Assembly (NCBI RefSeq): GCF_028736115.1 | Contig: NZ_CP117877.1 | Span: 3,410,001 to 3,474,000, forward strand | Source: Mucilaginibacter sp. KACC 22063 | GTDB lineage: Bacteria > Bacteroidota > Bacteroidia > Sphingobacteriales > Sphingobacteriaceae | DNA: 64,000 bases | Direction: 5' to 3' | Part shown: positions 53,089 through 60,811 of the stretch, piece after piece | Position numbering within the stretch: position 1 is the first letter of the stretch | Layout: every line of letters starts with the position of its first letter | Notes under the pieces: generated by a model | Seen by the model: the letters and a program-made list of their open reading frames with translations, nothing else | Told to the model about the DNA's origin: nothing | Databases searched by the model: none | Program-made: the position numbers and the translations under genes

Positions 53089-53507
53089 TAAGTTAAATTC
53101 TTCTATTCATTAAAAACAGCAAACGCTGTGTCTGAAAGGGGCCCATCGCAAAATGCCGTATTATCAAGGAGGAACAGGCACTGCTTACGAATTTATGTTC
53201 TTTTAAGTTATTAAACAGGCTCCACAAGGGGCTTTGCCAACGTCCGAAAGGTTAGTCGGGTGTTCGCCTGTGTTTAAACTTTTAATAATAGAAACAATAT
53301 CAAAATCGCCTTTTTGTTTGCTTTTGAAAGTTCTAATCCTAATCCCTGAATATAAATTTCGCGTTTTACAAGTTTAATTAGCTTTTCAAGACTGGCCGTA
53401 GAATTACCTCTACGGCTGAGTTGAATTTAGTTAATAAACAATTTAAGGATAATTACATTATTAAATTGTTGCTTGCGAATTGATTTTGAACAAGGATAAA
53501 TAAAAGA
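53089..53507. other. 419-bp divergent intergenic region between antiporter and PAS kinase
   Basis: It holds, in order, a weak minus-strand terminator-like hairpin (53112-53129: ACAGC-GTTT-GCTGT then TTTTT, 24 bp before the antiporter ATG), a compact branched-RNA candidate (53211-53277) and a perfect 8-bp hairpin (GCCGTAGA/TCTACGGC, 53395-53416). The rest is AT-rich leader of the kinase gene. Confidence 0.6.
53211..53277. ncRNA. Candidate structured RNA element
   Basis: A closing stem TTAAACAGGC/GCCTGTGTTTAA (10 bp with a two-base bulge) encloses a small arm GGC-TTT-GCC and a 9-bp arm AACGTCCGA/TCGGGTGTT with two G-U pairs in the + reading. This looks like a three-way junction in 67 nt. The G-U pairs favour the + strand, whereas the terminator-like hairpin nearer the antiporter would favour the minus strand. 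It matches no riboswitch consensus that I know. Confidence 0.35.
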
Positions 53508-56015
53508 ATGATGTCGGAACAGGGCCAGGATAAACAGGAGAGCAAGGATACCCCGAAGGATGAACTGGAACGCCTGCGCCTGATGAGTAACAAGTATGAG
53601 CAACTATTCAAAGATGAGCAGCTGCTTCGTAAAAACCAGGTAGCGGCTTTAAACAAGATCAACCGCGAACTGGCCGAAAAGGCAGCCAAACTGGAAAAAG
53701 CCGTAGAAGATGTGCGAGAGAGCCGCCGCCCTACTGATCCATACGACCAGGTGGTTAAAGTATATGGCGTTGCCTTAGAAAACGCAAAAAAAAATTACCT
53801 GATCCAACTGGAAAATGAGATCCAAATACGCACCACGGAATTAAAAGAAAACCAGCTGTTGTTAAAAACGATCATCGACAGCTCTTTAAGCCATATCCAG
53901 GTGTTCAAGGCGGTAAGGGATGAAAATAAAGAAGTGACCGACTTTATTTGGGTAATGACAAATAAGGGATTTAGCGATGCGAATGGTGATATGACCGGTA
54001 AGCAATTGCTGGCGCAGAACCCGGCAGTTATACAGACCGGCATTTTTGCGGACATGAAGAAAGTACTGGAAAGCGGTATTCCCAAAGTGAAGGAACGCTT
54101 TTATAGTCATGAACAATTCAATGGCTGGTTCAACCAAAGCCTGGTTAAAATGGATGATGGCATTATTATGACCACAGACGATATCACGCCCCGCAAAGAA
54201 ACCGAACTTGAACTTGAAGAGAACCGTAACCTGTTACAAGCGACTTTAGACAGTTCGTTAGAAATGGTCCAGGTGTTTAAGGCCATACGGAACGAGCAAG
54301 GGAAAATTGTTGACTTTACCTGGCTATTGAATAATCATGCTGCTGAACAGCTATATGGTAATGTGATCGGCCAAAGCCTGCTGCAAAATAATCCGGGTGT
54401 GCTAAAAGCAGGTATTTTAGATAAGTTTATAGAGGTGACGGAAAACGGTATTCCTCAGCAGTACGAGCGCCATTACATTTTTGAACAGTTTAACGGCTGG
54501 TTTTATCAATCAGTAGTCAAACTCAAAGACGGCGTGGCCACCAGTACGGCTGATATTACCGGTCGTAAGACAACCGAACTGCACCTTGCGGAAAGCCGCG
54601 ACCGTTTGCAGTCTATCCTCGACACTACTTTAGTGCAAATGTCTATTCTGGAGGCATTAAGGGATGAACAAGGCATTATCACTGATCTTGAAATAAAAGC
54701 CGTAAACCATGAACTGGAAAAAGAGACCGGACGTAAAGACTTGGTTGGCAAGTATTATGCAAAGGAATATCCTGGCATTAAAACTACAGGTTTATTCGAT
54801 CTGATTGTCAAAGCCATTGAAACCGGAGAACCGCAGGCCACTGAATATTTTTATCCCTACGAAGGGTTTAATAAATGGTTCTCTTGCATGTTCGTTAAAC
54901 TGGATGATGGTGTGGTAGCAACTAATATGGATATTACTGCCCGCAAAAAGGCCGAAGAAGAGCGATTTAAAAACTATCTTTTATTAAAGCAATCTGAAGA
55001 CCTGGCTGCGCTTGGAAGTTGGGACTACAATCTGACATCGAAAACCTTTACCTGGTCGGATGGCATGTACCGGCTTTTCGACCTTGAATACGGAAAGGAA
55101 ATTGAGCCCGAAATTTACCTGCAATATACTACCGAAAGCGGAAGACCATCCGCTGAGCGGGTGGTGCAGCATATCAGGGAGGGGCACACCGATTTCGAGG
55201 AAACGCTGGAGATTGTTGTTTCCGGGAAGATCAAAATATTGCATCTGAAAGCGGCCGTTGTCCGAAATGATCAAGGGCATGCAGAACGGGTATTGGGTGT
55301 AGATATGGATATTACCGCCATGCGTACCGCTGAGGAGACAATACGTAGAATGGAAGATGAAAGGCAACTGGAAATTTTTCAGGTGACGCTGCGCACCCAG
55401 GAAGAGGAACGGCGTCGCATTTCGGAAAGCCTGCACAACGGTTTGGGACAAATGCTTTACGGCGTTAAAATGAGCCTTAGCCAGCTGAGCGCTAAGCGCG
55501 CTGCTGAGAATCCGCAAGCGTATGAAATTTCAAGACGTTATACCAGCGATCTATTGTCTGATGCTATTCGCGACAGCCGGCGTATCTCTCATGAACTTAT
55601 GCCCGCAGTGCTGGAAAAATTTGGATTAAAGGCGGCGGTTAAAGACGTATGCCAGCAAATGCAGGATGGTGTCAGGTTCACTTGTTTCGTCGACGTGGAC
55701 GATGAACGTATTGACAAATACATGCAACTGGCCATCTTCCGGACTTTACAGGAACTGATGCTTAATGTAGTTAAGCATGCAGGGGCTACAGAGGCTGCAG
55801 CTGAAATCCGCCTGGAAGATGGTAATATCTTGTTACGTGTAAGTGATAACGGACGCGGGATTAATACGTACAAACAGGAAAAAGATAGCATCGGGCTGGC
55901 CTCCATCCGCAGCAAGGTAGGCCTGTTGACTGGCAGCGTAGACATTACATCGGTACCCGGAAAAGGTACCAGTGTAGTTATACGTTTACCTTATCCACAA
56001 AATAAACTTAATTAA
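53508..56015 (+). CDS. Four-PAS sensor histidine kinase (NarX/HisKA_3 type)
   Basis: 835 residues, no membrane segment. An N-terminal coiled coil (about 15-75) precedes four PAS domains. The first three (about 118-232, 240-355 and 365-478) are internal repeats sharing LDSSL, QVFKAxRxE, EQFNGWFxQS and DGxxxTxxDITxRK. The fourth (about 490-615) is a PAS_3-type fold (LGSWDYNLTSKTFTWSDGMYRLF). The HisKA_3 helix EEERRRISESLHNGLGQMLYGVK holds the phospho-acceptor His, and the ATPase domain ends NVVKHAGATEAA, DNGRGI and GLASIRSKV. The NarL-type regulator at 56710-57357 is its natural partner. Confidence 0.94.
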   Translation: MMSEQGQDKQESKDTPKDELERLRLMSNKYEQLFKDEQLLRKNQVAALNKINRELAEKAAKLEKAVEDVRESRRPTDPYDQVVKVYGVALENAKKNYLIQLENEIQIRTTELKENQLLLKTIIDSSLSHIQVFKAVRDENKEVTDFIWVMTNKGFSDANGDMTGKQLLAQNPAVIQTGIFADMKKVLESGIPKVKERFYSHEQFNGWFNQSLVKMDDGIIMTTDDITPRKETELELEENRNLLQATLDSSLEMVQVFKAIRNEQGKIVDFTWLLNNHAAEQLYGNVIGQSLLQNNPGVLKAGILDKFIEVTENGIPQQYERHYIFEQFNGWFYQSVVKLKDGVATSTADITGRKTTELHLAESRDRLQSILDTTLVQMSILEALRDEQGIITDLEIKAVNHELEKETGRKDLVGKYYAKEYPGIKTTGLFDLIVKAIETGEPQATEYFYPYEGFNKWFSCMFVKLDDGVVATNMDITARKKAEEERFKNYLLLKQSEDLAALGSWDYNLTSKTFTWSDGMYRLFDLEYGKEIEPEIYLQYTTESGRPSAERVVQHIREGHTDFEETLEIVVSGKIKILHLKAAVVRNDQGHAERVLGVDMDITAMRTAEETIRRMEDERQLEIFQVTLRTQEEERRRISESLHNGLGQMLYGVKMSLSQLSAKRAAENPQAYEISRRYTSDLLSDAIRDSRRISHELMPAVLEKFGLKAAVKDVCQQMQDGVRFTCFVDVDDERIDKYMQLAIFRTLQELMLNVVKHAGATEAAAEIRLEDGNILLRVSDNGRGINTYKQEKDSIGLASIRSKVGLLTGSVDITSVPGKGTSVVIRLPYPQNKLN

Positions 56016-56219
56016 ACTAATGCTGACTGCAGCTGGCGGTTTGTAAGCGATATTACGCTTTGCCGGGGACTAAAAAATATCATTATACGTAAAATGACGG
56101 CCTTTCTTGATCTGCCGCCTGCAAAAGGATTAAACATGGCGGAGCAGGTGCCTTTGCGCACAGGCTTTTTATTGAATGCAGTTTTACATGTGCTTGCGGT
56201 AAAAAAAGAAGCTTCGATA

Positions 56220-56330
56220 ATGTGCAAAGCAAAGGTTTTGCTGATAGACGATGATTCGCAGTTTTTAGAGATCATGCAGGCTGTAAATCAGTATTTATCC
56301 AGTGAAATTAACGTAGTTATACAGATGGCG
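56220..56330 (+). pseudogene. Remnant of a response-regulator receiver domain
   Basis: The frame reads MCKAKVLLIDDDSQFLEIM, an unmistakable receiver start (first strand plus the acidic pocket), then loses the receiver pattern after about 30 residues and runs in frame into the SSB-like gene. No phospho-acceptor block follows. It is probably what is left of a regulator once encoded after the kinase. Confidence 0.6.
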
Positions 56331-56369
56331 GAAAAATTACGTCGATTATTTTTACATTCTTTAGTTAAT

Positions 56370-56696
56370 ATGAATAATAATAATGGTGGAATAAACAAAG
56401 TGTTTTTAGTCGGTCAGATCAGCCGCACGCCCCGTTGGCATAAGAGCGATCAGAATGGTACCGTACTTTGTTTTGTGCTGACAACGCTTGAAACTCATCA
56501 GCAAAAAGGCAATAAGATTGAGCAAACAGAAGAACATATAATTAAAATACCTGAGCATCGCTTAGAAGAAGAATTAAAGCTGGGGCAATTGCTGCATATT
56601 GAGGGAAAGTTGCAAACCACTTGTTTTGTAGACGAACAATCTGTACGCCGCTACAAAACCGAAGTAATTGTCAACAAAGCAAATGTATTAGGATAG
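56370..56696 (+). CDS. Single-stranded-DNA-binding-like OB-fold protein
   Basis: A 108-residue protein with the SSB pattern INKVFLVGQISRTPRWHKSDQNGTVLCFVLTT, a variable loop, then LKLGQLLHIEGKLQTTCF and RYKTEVIVNKANVL. It lacks the acidic C-terminal tip of housekeeping SSB, so it is a short paralogue that would not recruit the usual repair partners. The ATG at 56370 is chosen because the frame upstream encodes receiver-like sequence. It may be an accessory or stress SSB. Confidence 0.8.
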   Translation: MNNNNGGINKVFLVGQISRTPRWHKSDQNGTVLCFVLTTLETHQQKGNKIEQTEEHIIKIPEHRLEEELKLGQLLHIEGKLQTTCFVDEQSVRRYKTEVIVNKANVLG

Positions 56697-56709
56697 TACC
56701 TGAATAAAA

Positions 56710-57357
56710 TCAGGATAATAAGCCATGCCGCATGGCAAAAGAGACGAGGGCCAACGAATTTTTACTTCCTGTTTTATCGATCATGGACTGGCGGTGCCCC
56801 TCCACTGTACGCCTGCTGGTGAAAAGTTTTTCGGCCGCTTCCTCATTTGTGTAACCAGCTGCTATCAGGCGTAACACTTCCATTTCTCGTTCAGAAAACT
56901 CGACGTCAGCCGCCATCGCAACTTTTAAATCCGTTGATTTTGCCATGCGTTTAATCACTTTATCGGATAATCCTGCGCAAAGATAAGGTTGGTGACGCGC
57001 CACTTGCCTGATAGCAAATACAACCTCTTCTTCATGTGCTGTTTTAAAAAGGTAACTCCTTACACCCGCCTGAAAAGCTTGCTGAACATAGCTTTCCTCT
57101 TCCTGAATCGTAAGCAGTATAATCTCTAAATGTGGATATTTTGATGTGATATTTTGAGCTAATTCAAATCCATCCATTACAGGCATGCTAAGGTCCGTGA
57201 GCAATACATCTGCCTCAACGCCATTTTCTAAAAGTTGAAGAATTCCGAGGCCGCTTGAAACGTCTCCCACTACTTCAAAGTCAGCTTCCTGCTCCAATAC
57301 CTGTCGCAAGCCGCGGCGTACTACCTGGTGGTCATCAGCTATCAATATACGTATCAT
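56710..57357 (-). CDS. NarL/LuxR-type response regulator
   Basis: 215 residues. The receiver has IRILIADDHQVVRRGLRQVL, the phospho-acceptor Asp in VLLTDLSMPVMDG and the Lys in SYLFKTAHEEE. The C-terminal LuxR helix-turn-helix is FSEREMEVLRLIAAGYTNEEAAEKLFTSRRTVEGHRQSM. HisKA_3 kinases pair with exactly this class, so the four-PAS kinase 0.7 kb away on the other strand is the probable partner. Confidence 0.96.
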   Translation of the reverse strand: MIRILIADDHQVVRRGLRQVLEQEADFEVVGDVSSGLGILQLLENGVEADVLLTDLSMPVMDGFELAQNITSKYPHLEIILLTIQEEESYVQQAFQAGVRSYLFKTAHEEEVVFAIRQVARHQPYLCAGLSDKVIKRMAKSTDLKVAMAADVEFSEREMEVLRLIAAGYTNEEAAEKLFTSRRTVEGHRQSMIDKTGSKNSLALVSFAMRHGLLS

Positions 57358-57680
57358 ATACGTATTTTACACCGAAAAGGAGCACTTTGTTTTACTTATA
57401 GTTAATGTTAAGGATTTCATTTTTGTCTGTTAATTAAAACAAAGTGATTATTAGCGCTATAAATCATAGCTTTAAGAGTTAAATAGCTCAATAAACAAAT
57501 TGAGCTATTTTAAATTAGAAGTTAAGCTAATCAGTATGACCAAAACTGTGGGTAATCAGTTTTTTTGATCGAAGAGAGAAAGTTTGCTACCTGCTCCCCA
57601 ATACGGTTAATCATTCCCCGGATATGGTTAGTTAGCCGGATTAGACAATGTCCAATTTTGACCTAACAAAATTGAACACC
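57358..57680. other. 323-bp divergent intergenic region with an AT-rich hairpin
   Basis: A perfect 12-bp stem (57481-57492 with 57499-57510, AAATAGCTCAAT/ATTGAGCTATTT) with a six-base loop lies in the middle, although genes on both sides point away from it. CCGGAT occurs twice near the right end (about 57616 and 57639). An ATG at 57648 lies 33 bp before the chosen start of the next gene. Confidence 0.4.
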
Positions 57681-58586
57681 ATGAATATCGTAATCACCGG
57701 CTCTATAGGCCATATCGGAAAACCACTTACAGCTATACTCGTCCAAAAAGGACATCATGTTACTGTTATTACCAGCAAAGCGGAGCGCATCCCCGCGATA
57801 GAAGCCCTCGGAGCGAAGGCGGCGGCAGGAACCTTCTTTGACGCAGATTTTCTTGCCAACACTTTCAACGGCGCTGATATCGTTTACCTGATGGAAGCCT
57901 GGGAAGGCATCGGCAGTATATTTGACAACAACGTAGACTTTATTGCAGCCTTTGAGACCATAGGCAATAATTACAGAACAGCAGTAGAACGTTCAGGTGT
58001 AAAAAAGGTCATTCACTTAAGCAGTATCGGCGCTCATACCGATCAGGGTACCGGCAGCCTGTATCTTCATCATAAAGTAGAATGCATCCTTAGCCAGCTG
58101 CCGGGAGATGTAGCCATAAAATTCATGCGGCCGGTAGGTTTTTACAGTAACTTATTCCGAAACCTCGATTCCATAAAAAAACAACAAGCAATCATCTCCA
58201 CCTACGGCGGTGACCGCAAAGAGCCCTGGGTAGCTGCGGAGGATATCGCAGAAGCTATTGCCGAAGAAATGGAACTACCCTTTGCGGGTAGAACTGTGCG
58301 CTACCTCGCCAGTGACGAAGTATCGCCCAATGAAGTTGCCGGCATACTGGGTGAAGCCATCGGCGTTCCGGGGCTGCAATGGAAGGTTATCCCCCAAGCG
58401 CAAATGTTGGACGGTATGTTAAATGCCGGCATGAATGAGTGGATTGCCAAAGGCTTTGTGGACATGCAGACTGCACAAGGAAGCGGTTCTTTATATGAAG
58501 ATATGTACCGCAGCAAGCCGCAATTCGGCAAAACCAAGTTCAGGGATTTCGCCCGTGAATTCGCAAAAGTTTATCACCAAAAATAA
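57681..58586 (+). CDS. NmrA-like NAD(P)-binding protein
   Basis: A 301-residue atypical SDR of the NmrA/quinone-oxidoreductase-2 type. The cofactor loop ITGSIGHIGKPL follows directly after the ATG at 57681, which I prefer to the ATG 33 bp upstream. VIHLSSIGAHTDQGTGSLYLHHKVECIL and FMRPVGFYSNL are typical. It lacks a YxxxK triad and may sense or reduce quinones. It forms an operon with the SDR gene 6 bp downstream and the AraC gene after it. Confidence 0.88.
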   Translation: MNIVITGSIGHIGKPLTAILVQKGHHVTVITSKAERIPAIEALGAKAAAGTFFDADFLANTFNGADIVYLMEAWEGIGSIFDNNVDFIAAFETIGNNYRTAVERSGVKKVIHLSSIGAHTDQGTGSLYLHHKVECILSQLPGDVAIKFMRPVGFYSNLFRNLDSIKKQQAIISTYGGDRKEPWVAAEDIAEAIAEEMELPFAGRTVRYLASDEVSPNEVAGILGEAIGVPGLQWKVIPQAQMLDGMLNAGMNEWIAKGFVDMQTAQGSGSLYEDMYRSKPQFGKTKFRDFAREFAKVYHQK

Positions 58587-58592
58587 TTAACC

Positions 58593-59330
58593 ATGAAAAA
58601 AGTATTGATCACCGGTGCCAATAAAGGTATCGGATTAGAAACCGCACGCCAGTTATTACAACAAGGCTATTATGTATACCTGGGCAGCAGAACAAAAGAA
58701 AACGGCAATGCCGCGCTTAATCAATTAAAAGCTGATGGCCTGGATCAGGCAGAGGTCATCGAACTTGATGTAACGAGCGACCAGTCAGTTAAAGCTGCGA
58801 GAGCAGCCATCGGAAGCAAGACAGCCGTACTTGACGTACTAATTAACAACGCGGGTATTAACGGGGGCTTCCCGCAGTCTTCCCTCGAAGCAAGTGCCGA
58901 CCAGTATAAAGCGGTATTTGATACTAATCTGTATGGGGTGGTAAGGGTAACCCAGGCATTCATTGACCTGCTGAGGAAGTCACCTGAACCCCGCATTGTC
59001 AATGTATCTTCCAGCGGCAGTTCACTTACCCTGCATAGTGACCCCACATGGAAGTATTATGATCATAAAGCAGCACTGTACCCATCATCAAAAGCAGCAT
59101 TGAATATGTATACGATTGATCTGGCTTACCGTTTGAAAGATACGCCGTTTAAGGTAAACGCGGTGTGTCCCGGTTTTGTAGCGACAGATTTTAATGGTCA
59201 TCTTGGTACCGGCAGTGTTCAGGAAGGTGGCAGCCGTATAGCAAGATATGCGATGATCGGCCCTGACGGCCCCACAGGAAAATTCCTTGCCCATGAATAT
59301 AACCCTGAAACGGGTGATACACCATGGTAA
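58593..59330 (+). CDS. Short-chain dehydrogenase/reductase
   Basis: A 245-residue classical SDR with the NADPH-binding loop ITGANKGIGLETARQL, LINNAGINGG, the Ser in NVSSSGSSL and Tyr/Lys in YPSSKAALN. The residues after NNAG and the insert before YPSSK resemble carbonyl-reductase-like SDRs. It follows the NmrA-like gene by 6 bp and precedes an AraC regulator by 20 bp. Confidence 0.93.
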   Translation: MKKVLITGANKGIGLETARQLLQQGYYVYLGSRTKENGNAALNQLKADGLDQAEVIELDVTSDQSVKAARAAIGSKTAVLDVLINNAGINGGFPQSSLEASADQYKAVFDTNLYGVVRVTQAFIDLLRKSPEPRIVNVSSSGSSLTLHSDPTWKYYDHKAALYPSSKAALNMYTIDLAYRLKDTPFKVNAVCPGFVATDFNGHLGTGSVQEGGSRIARYAMIGPDGPTGKFLAHEYNPETGDTPW

Positions 59331-59350
59331 TAAATACTTAATTTTAGGTT

Positions 59351-60265
59351 ATGAAAAAGGGAGAAGCGTCATTGCATAAACTACACTCATTGACAGACTT
59401 TCACCGGATGTTTGGGCTGCCAGCGCCCAGGCATCCGCTGGTAAGTTTTATCAATATCGCGGATATGCGTTATGAGCCCGGAGCGCTGCCTTCATCATTG
59501 ATTATGGATTTTTACAAGGTTGCTTACAAGAATAACCTTTGCGGCAGGGCCAAATATGGCCAGGATTACTATGATTTCGGCGAAGGCGGCCTGGTGTATA
59601 CTTCGCCCGGGCAGGTCTTCGAAAGCCCGGTGGGATCGCCTACTGAAGGGTATATGTTACTGTTCCACCCGGACTTATTATTATCTTATCAGCTGGCAAA
59701 TACGATCAGATCCTTTGGTTACTTCTCTTATGCGGCGAATGAAGCGCTGCATGTTTCCGAGCAGGAAAAGAAAATCATCATGAAGGTGTTCGATATTATT
59801 GATGAAGAGTTAAACGGCCGTATAGATGACTTCAGCCAGGATGTGATCATTTCACAAATCGAGCTTTTGCTGAATTATAGCAACCGCTTCTATAAACGTC
59901 AGTTCATTACGCGCAAGGCGGTAGTGAATGAACAATTGCTTAAGATAGAACAGATAATCGATGCTTATTTAAATGACGACAAAGCAGTGTCACAGGGCTT
60001 ACCGAGCGTTCAATACCTGGCTGACCAGGTAAATCTTTCACCAGGCTATTTAAGTGATATGTTACGCACGCTGACCGGCCAGAATGCGCAGCAGCTGATA
60101 CAGCATAAATTGATCGAGAAAGCTAAAGAACTGTTGTCAACTACGGAACGTTCTGTAGCGGAGATCGCTTACCAGTTAGGATTTGAACATCCGCAGTCCT
60201 TTACGCGTCTCTTTTCAAACAAAGTAAAAATGTCTCCTGTGGTATTCAGACATTCTTTTAATTGA
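59351..60265 (+). CDS. AraC-family transcriptional regulator
   Basis: 304 residues. The C-terminal DNA-binding domain reads SVQYLADQVNLSPGYLSDMLRTLTGQNAQQLIQHKLIEKAKELL and RSVAEIAYQLGFEHPQSFTRLFSNKVKMSPVVFR. The N-terminal half is a cupin-like sensor (YTSPGQVFESP, LFHPDLL). It is the third gene of the NmrA/SDR operon, so probably its own regulator. Confidence 0.94.
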   Translation: MKKGEASLHKLHSLTDFHRMFGLPAPRHPLVSFINIADMRYEPGALPSSLIMDFYKVAYKNNLCGRAKYGQDYYDFGEGGLVYTSPGQVFESPVGSPTEGYMLLFHPDLLLSYQLANTIRSFGYFSYAANEALHVSEQEKKIIMKVFDIIDEELNGRIDDFSQDVIISQIELLLNYSNRFYKRQFITRKAVVNEQLLKIEQIIDAYLNDDKAVSQGLPSVQYLADQVNLSPGYLSDMLRTLTGQNAQQLIQHKLIEKAKELLSTTERSVAEIAYQLGFEHPQSFTRLFSNKVKMSPVVFRHSFN

Positions 60266-60333
60266 TTCTGATTAACGTTTGATTGTGATCTGCATCAAAA
60301 ACAATTGACTATTAATTGTTACTTTTGTGAAGT

Positions 60334-60720
60334 TTGAAAAAGCTCACGGCCATATTGCTTTTAACGGTTTTCCTGTTTTCGACAACTGAATTGCATCAGT
60401 TGCTGAAGCTGCCTATGGTTTTTGAACACTTTGCCGAACACCGAAAGGAAAACAAAAGCATTTCATTCCTACAATTTCTGGATATGCACTACATGCACGG
60501 CAGCCCAAGGGACAAAGACTACAGCGAAGACATGAAGCTGCCCTTCAAAACTGCGGATAATTGCATGGCAGCCATATCACCGGTGGTGGTTCCTCAAGTA
60601 TTACCGGCGCTCACCTTTCCCGTGATATATTCGGCAGAAACAAAATTAGAACCCCTCAATTCCGGGTTTAATTATTCCGTTTATTTATCCGGCATTTGGC
60701 AACCGCCAAAATTCTGTTAA
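60334..60720 (+). CDS. Small exported protein preceding metal-efflux genes
   Basis: 128 residues starting at TTG, with a signal-like helix (MKKLTAILLLTVFLFSTTE) and then HQLLKLPMVFEHFAEHRKENKSISFLQFLDMHYMHG, which is rich in His and Met. Proteins of this sort commonly precede CusA/CzcA pumps in Bacteroidota and their function is not known; the His/Met content suggests metal contact. TACTTTTG at 60320-60327 matches the -7 promoter box and would give an almost leaderless message. Confidence 0.7.
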   Translation: MKKLTAILLLTVFLFSTTELHQLLKLPMVFEHFAEHRKENKSISFLQFLDMHYMHGSPRDKDYSEDMKLPFKTADNCMAAISPVVVPQVLPALTFPVIYSAETKLEPLNSGFNYSVYLSGIWQPPKFC

Positions 60721-60811
60721 TTAGTCTTTCTTTCAAGCTTATTTATCGTGCTTAGCATGGCTATTTCTGCTACGCGGTACTTTCTGAATTACTAATTTTC
60801 AATATCTTATT

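Noticed and set aside
53208..53345. Short minus-strand frame ending NLSDVGKAPCGACLIT
   Set aside because: It has no good start codon, overlaps the candidate structured RNA, and other frames are open too; the structure explains the region better.
54984..55517. 177-codon minus-strand frame inside the four-PAS kinase
   Set aside because: Antisense to conserved PAS and HisKA_3 sequence, with no domain pattern of its own.
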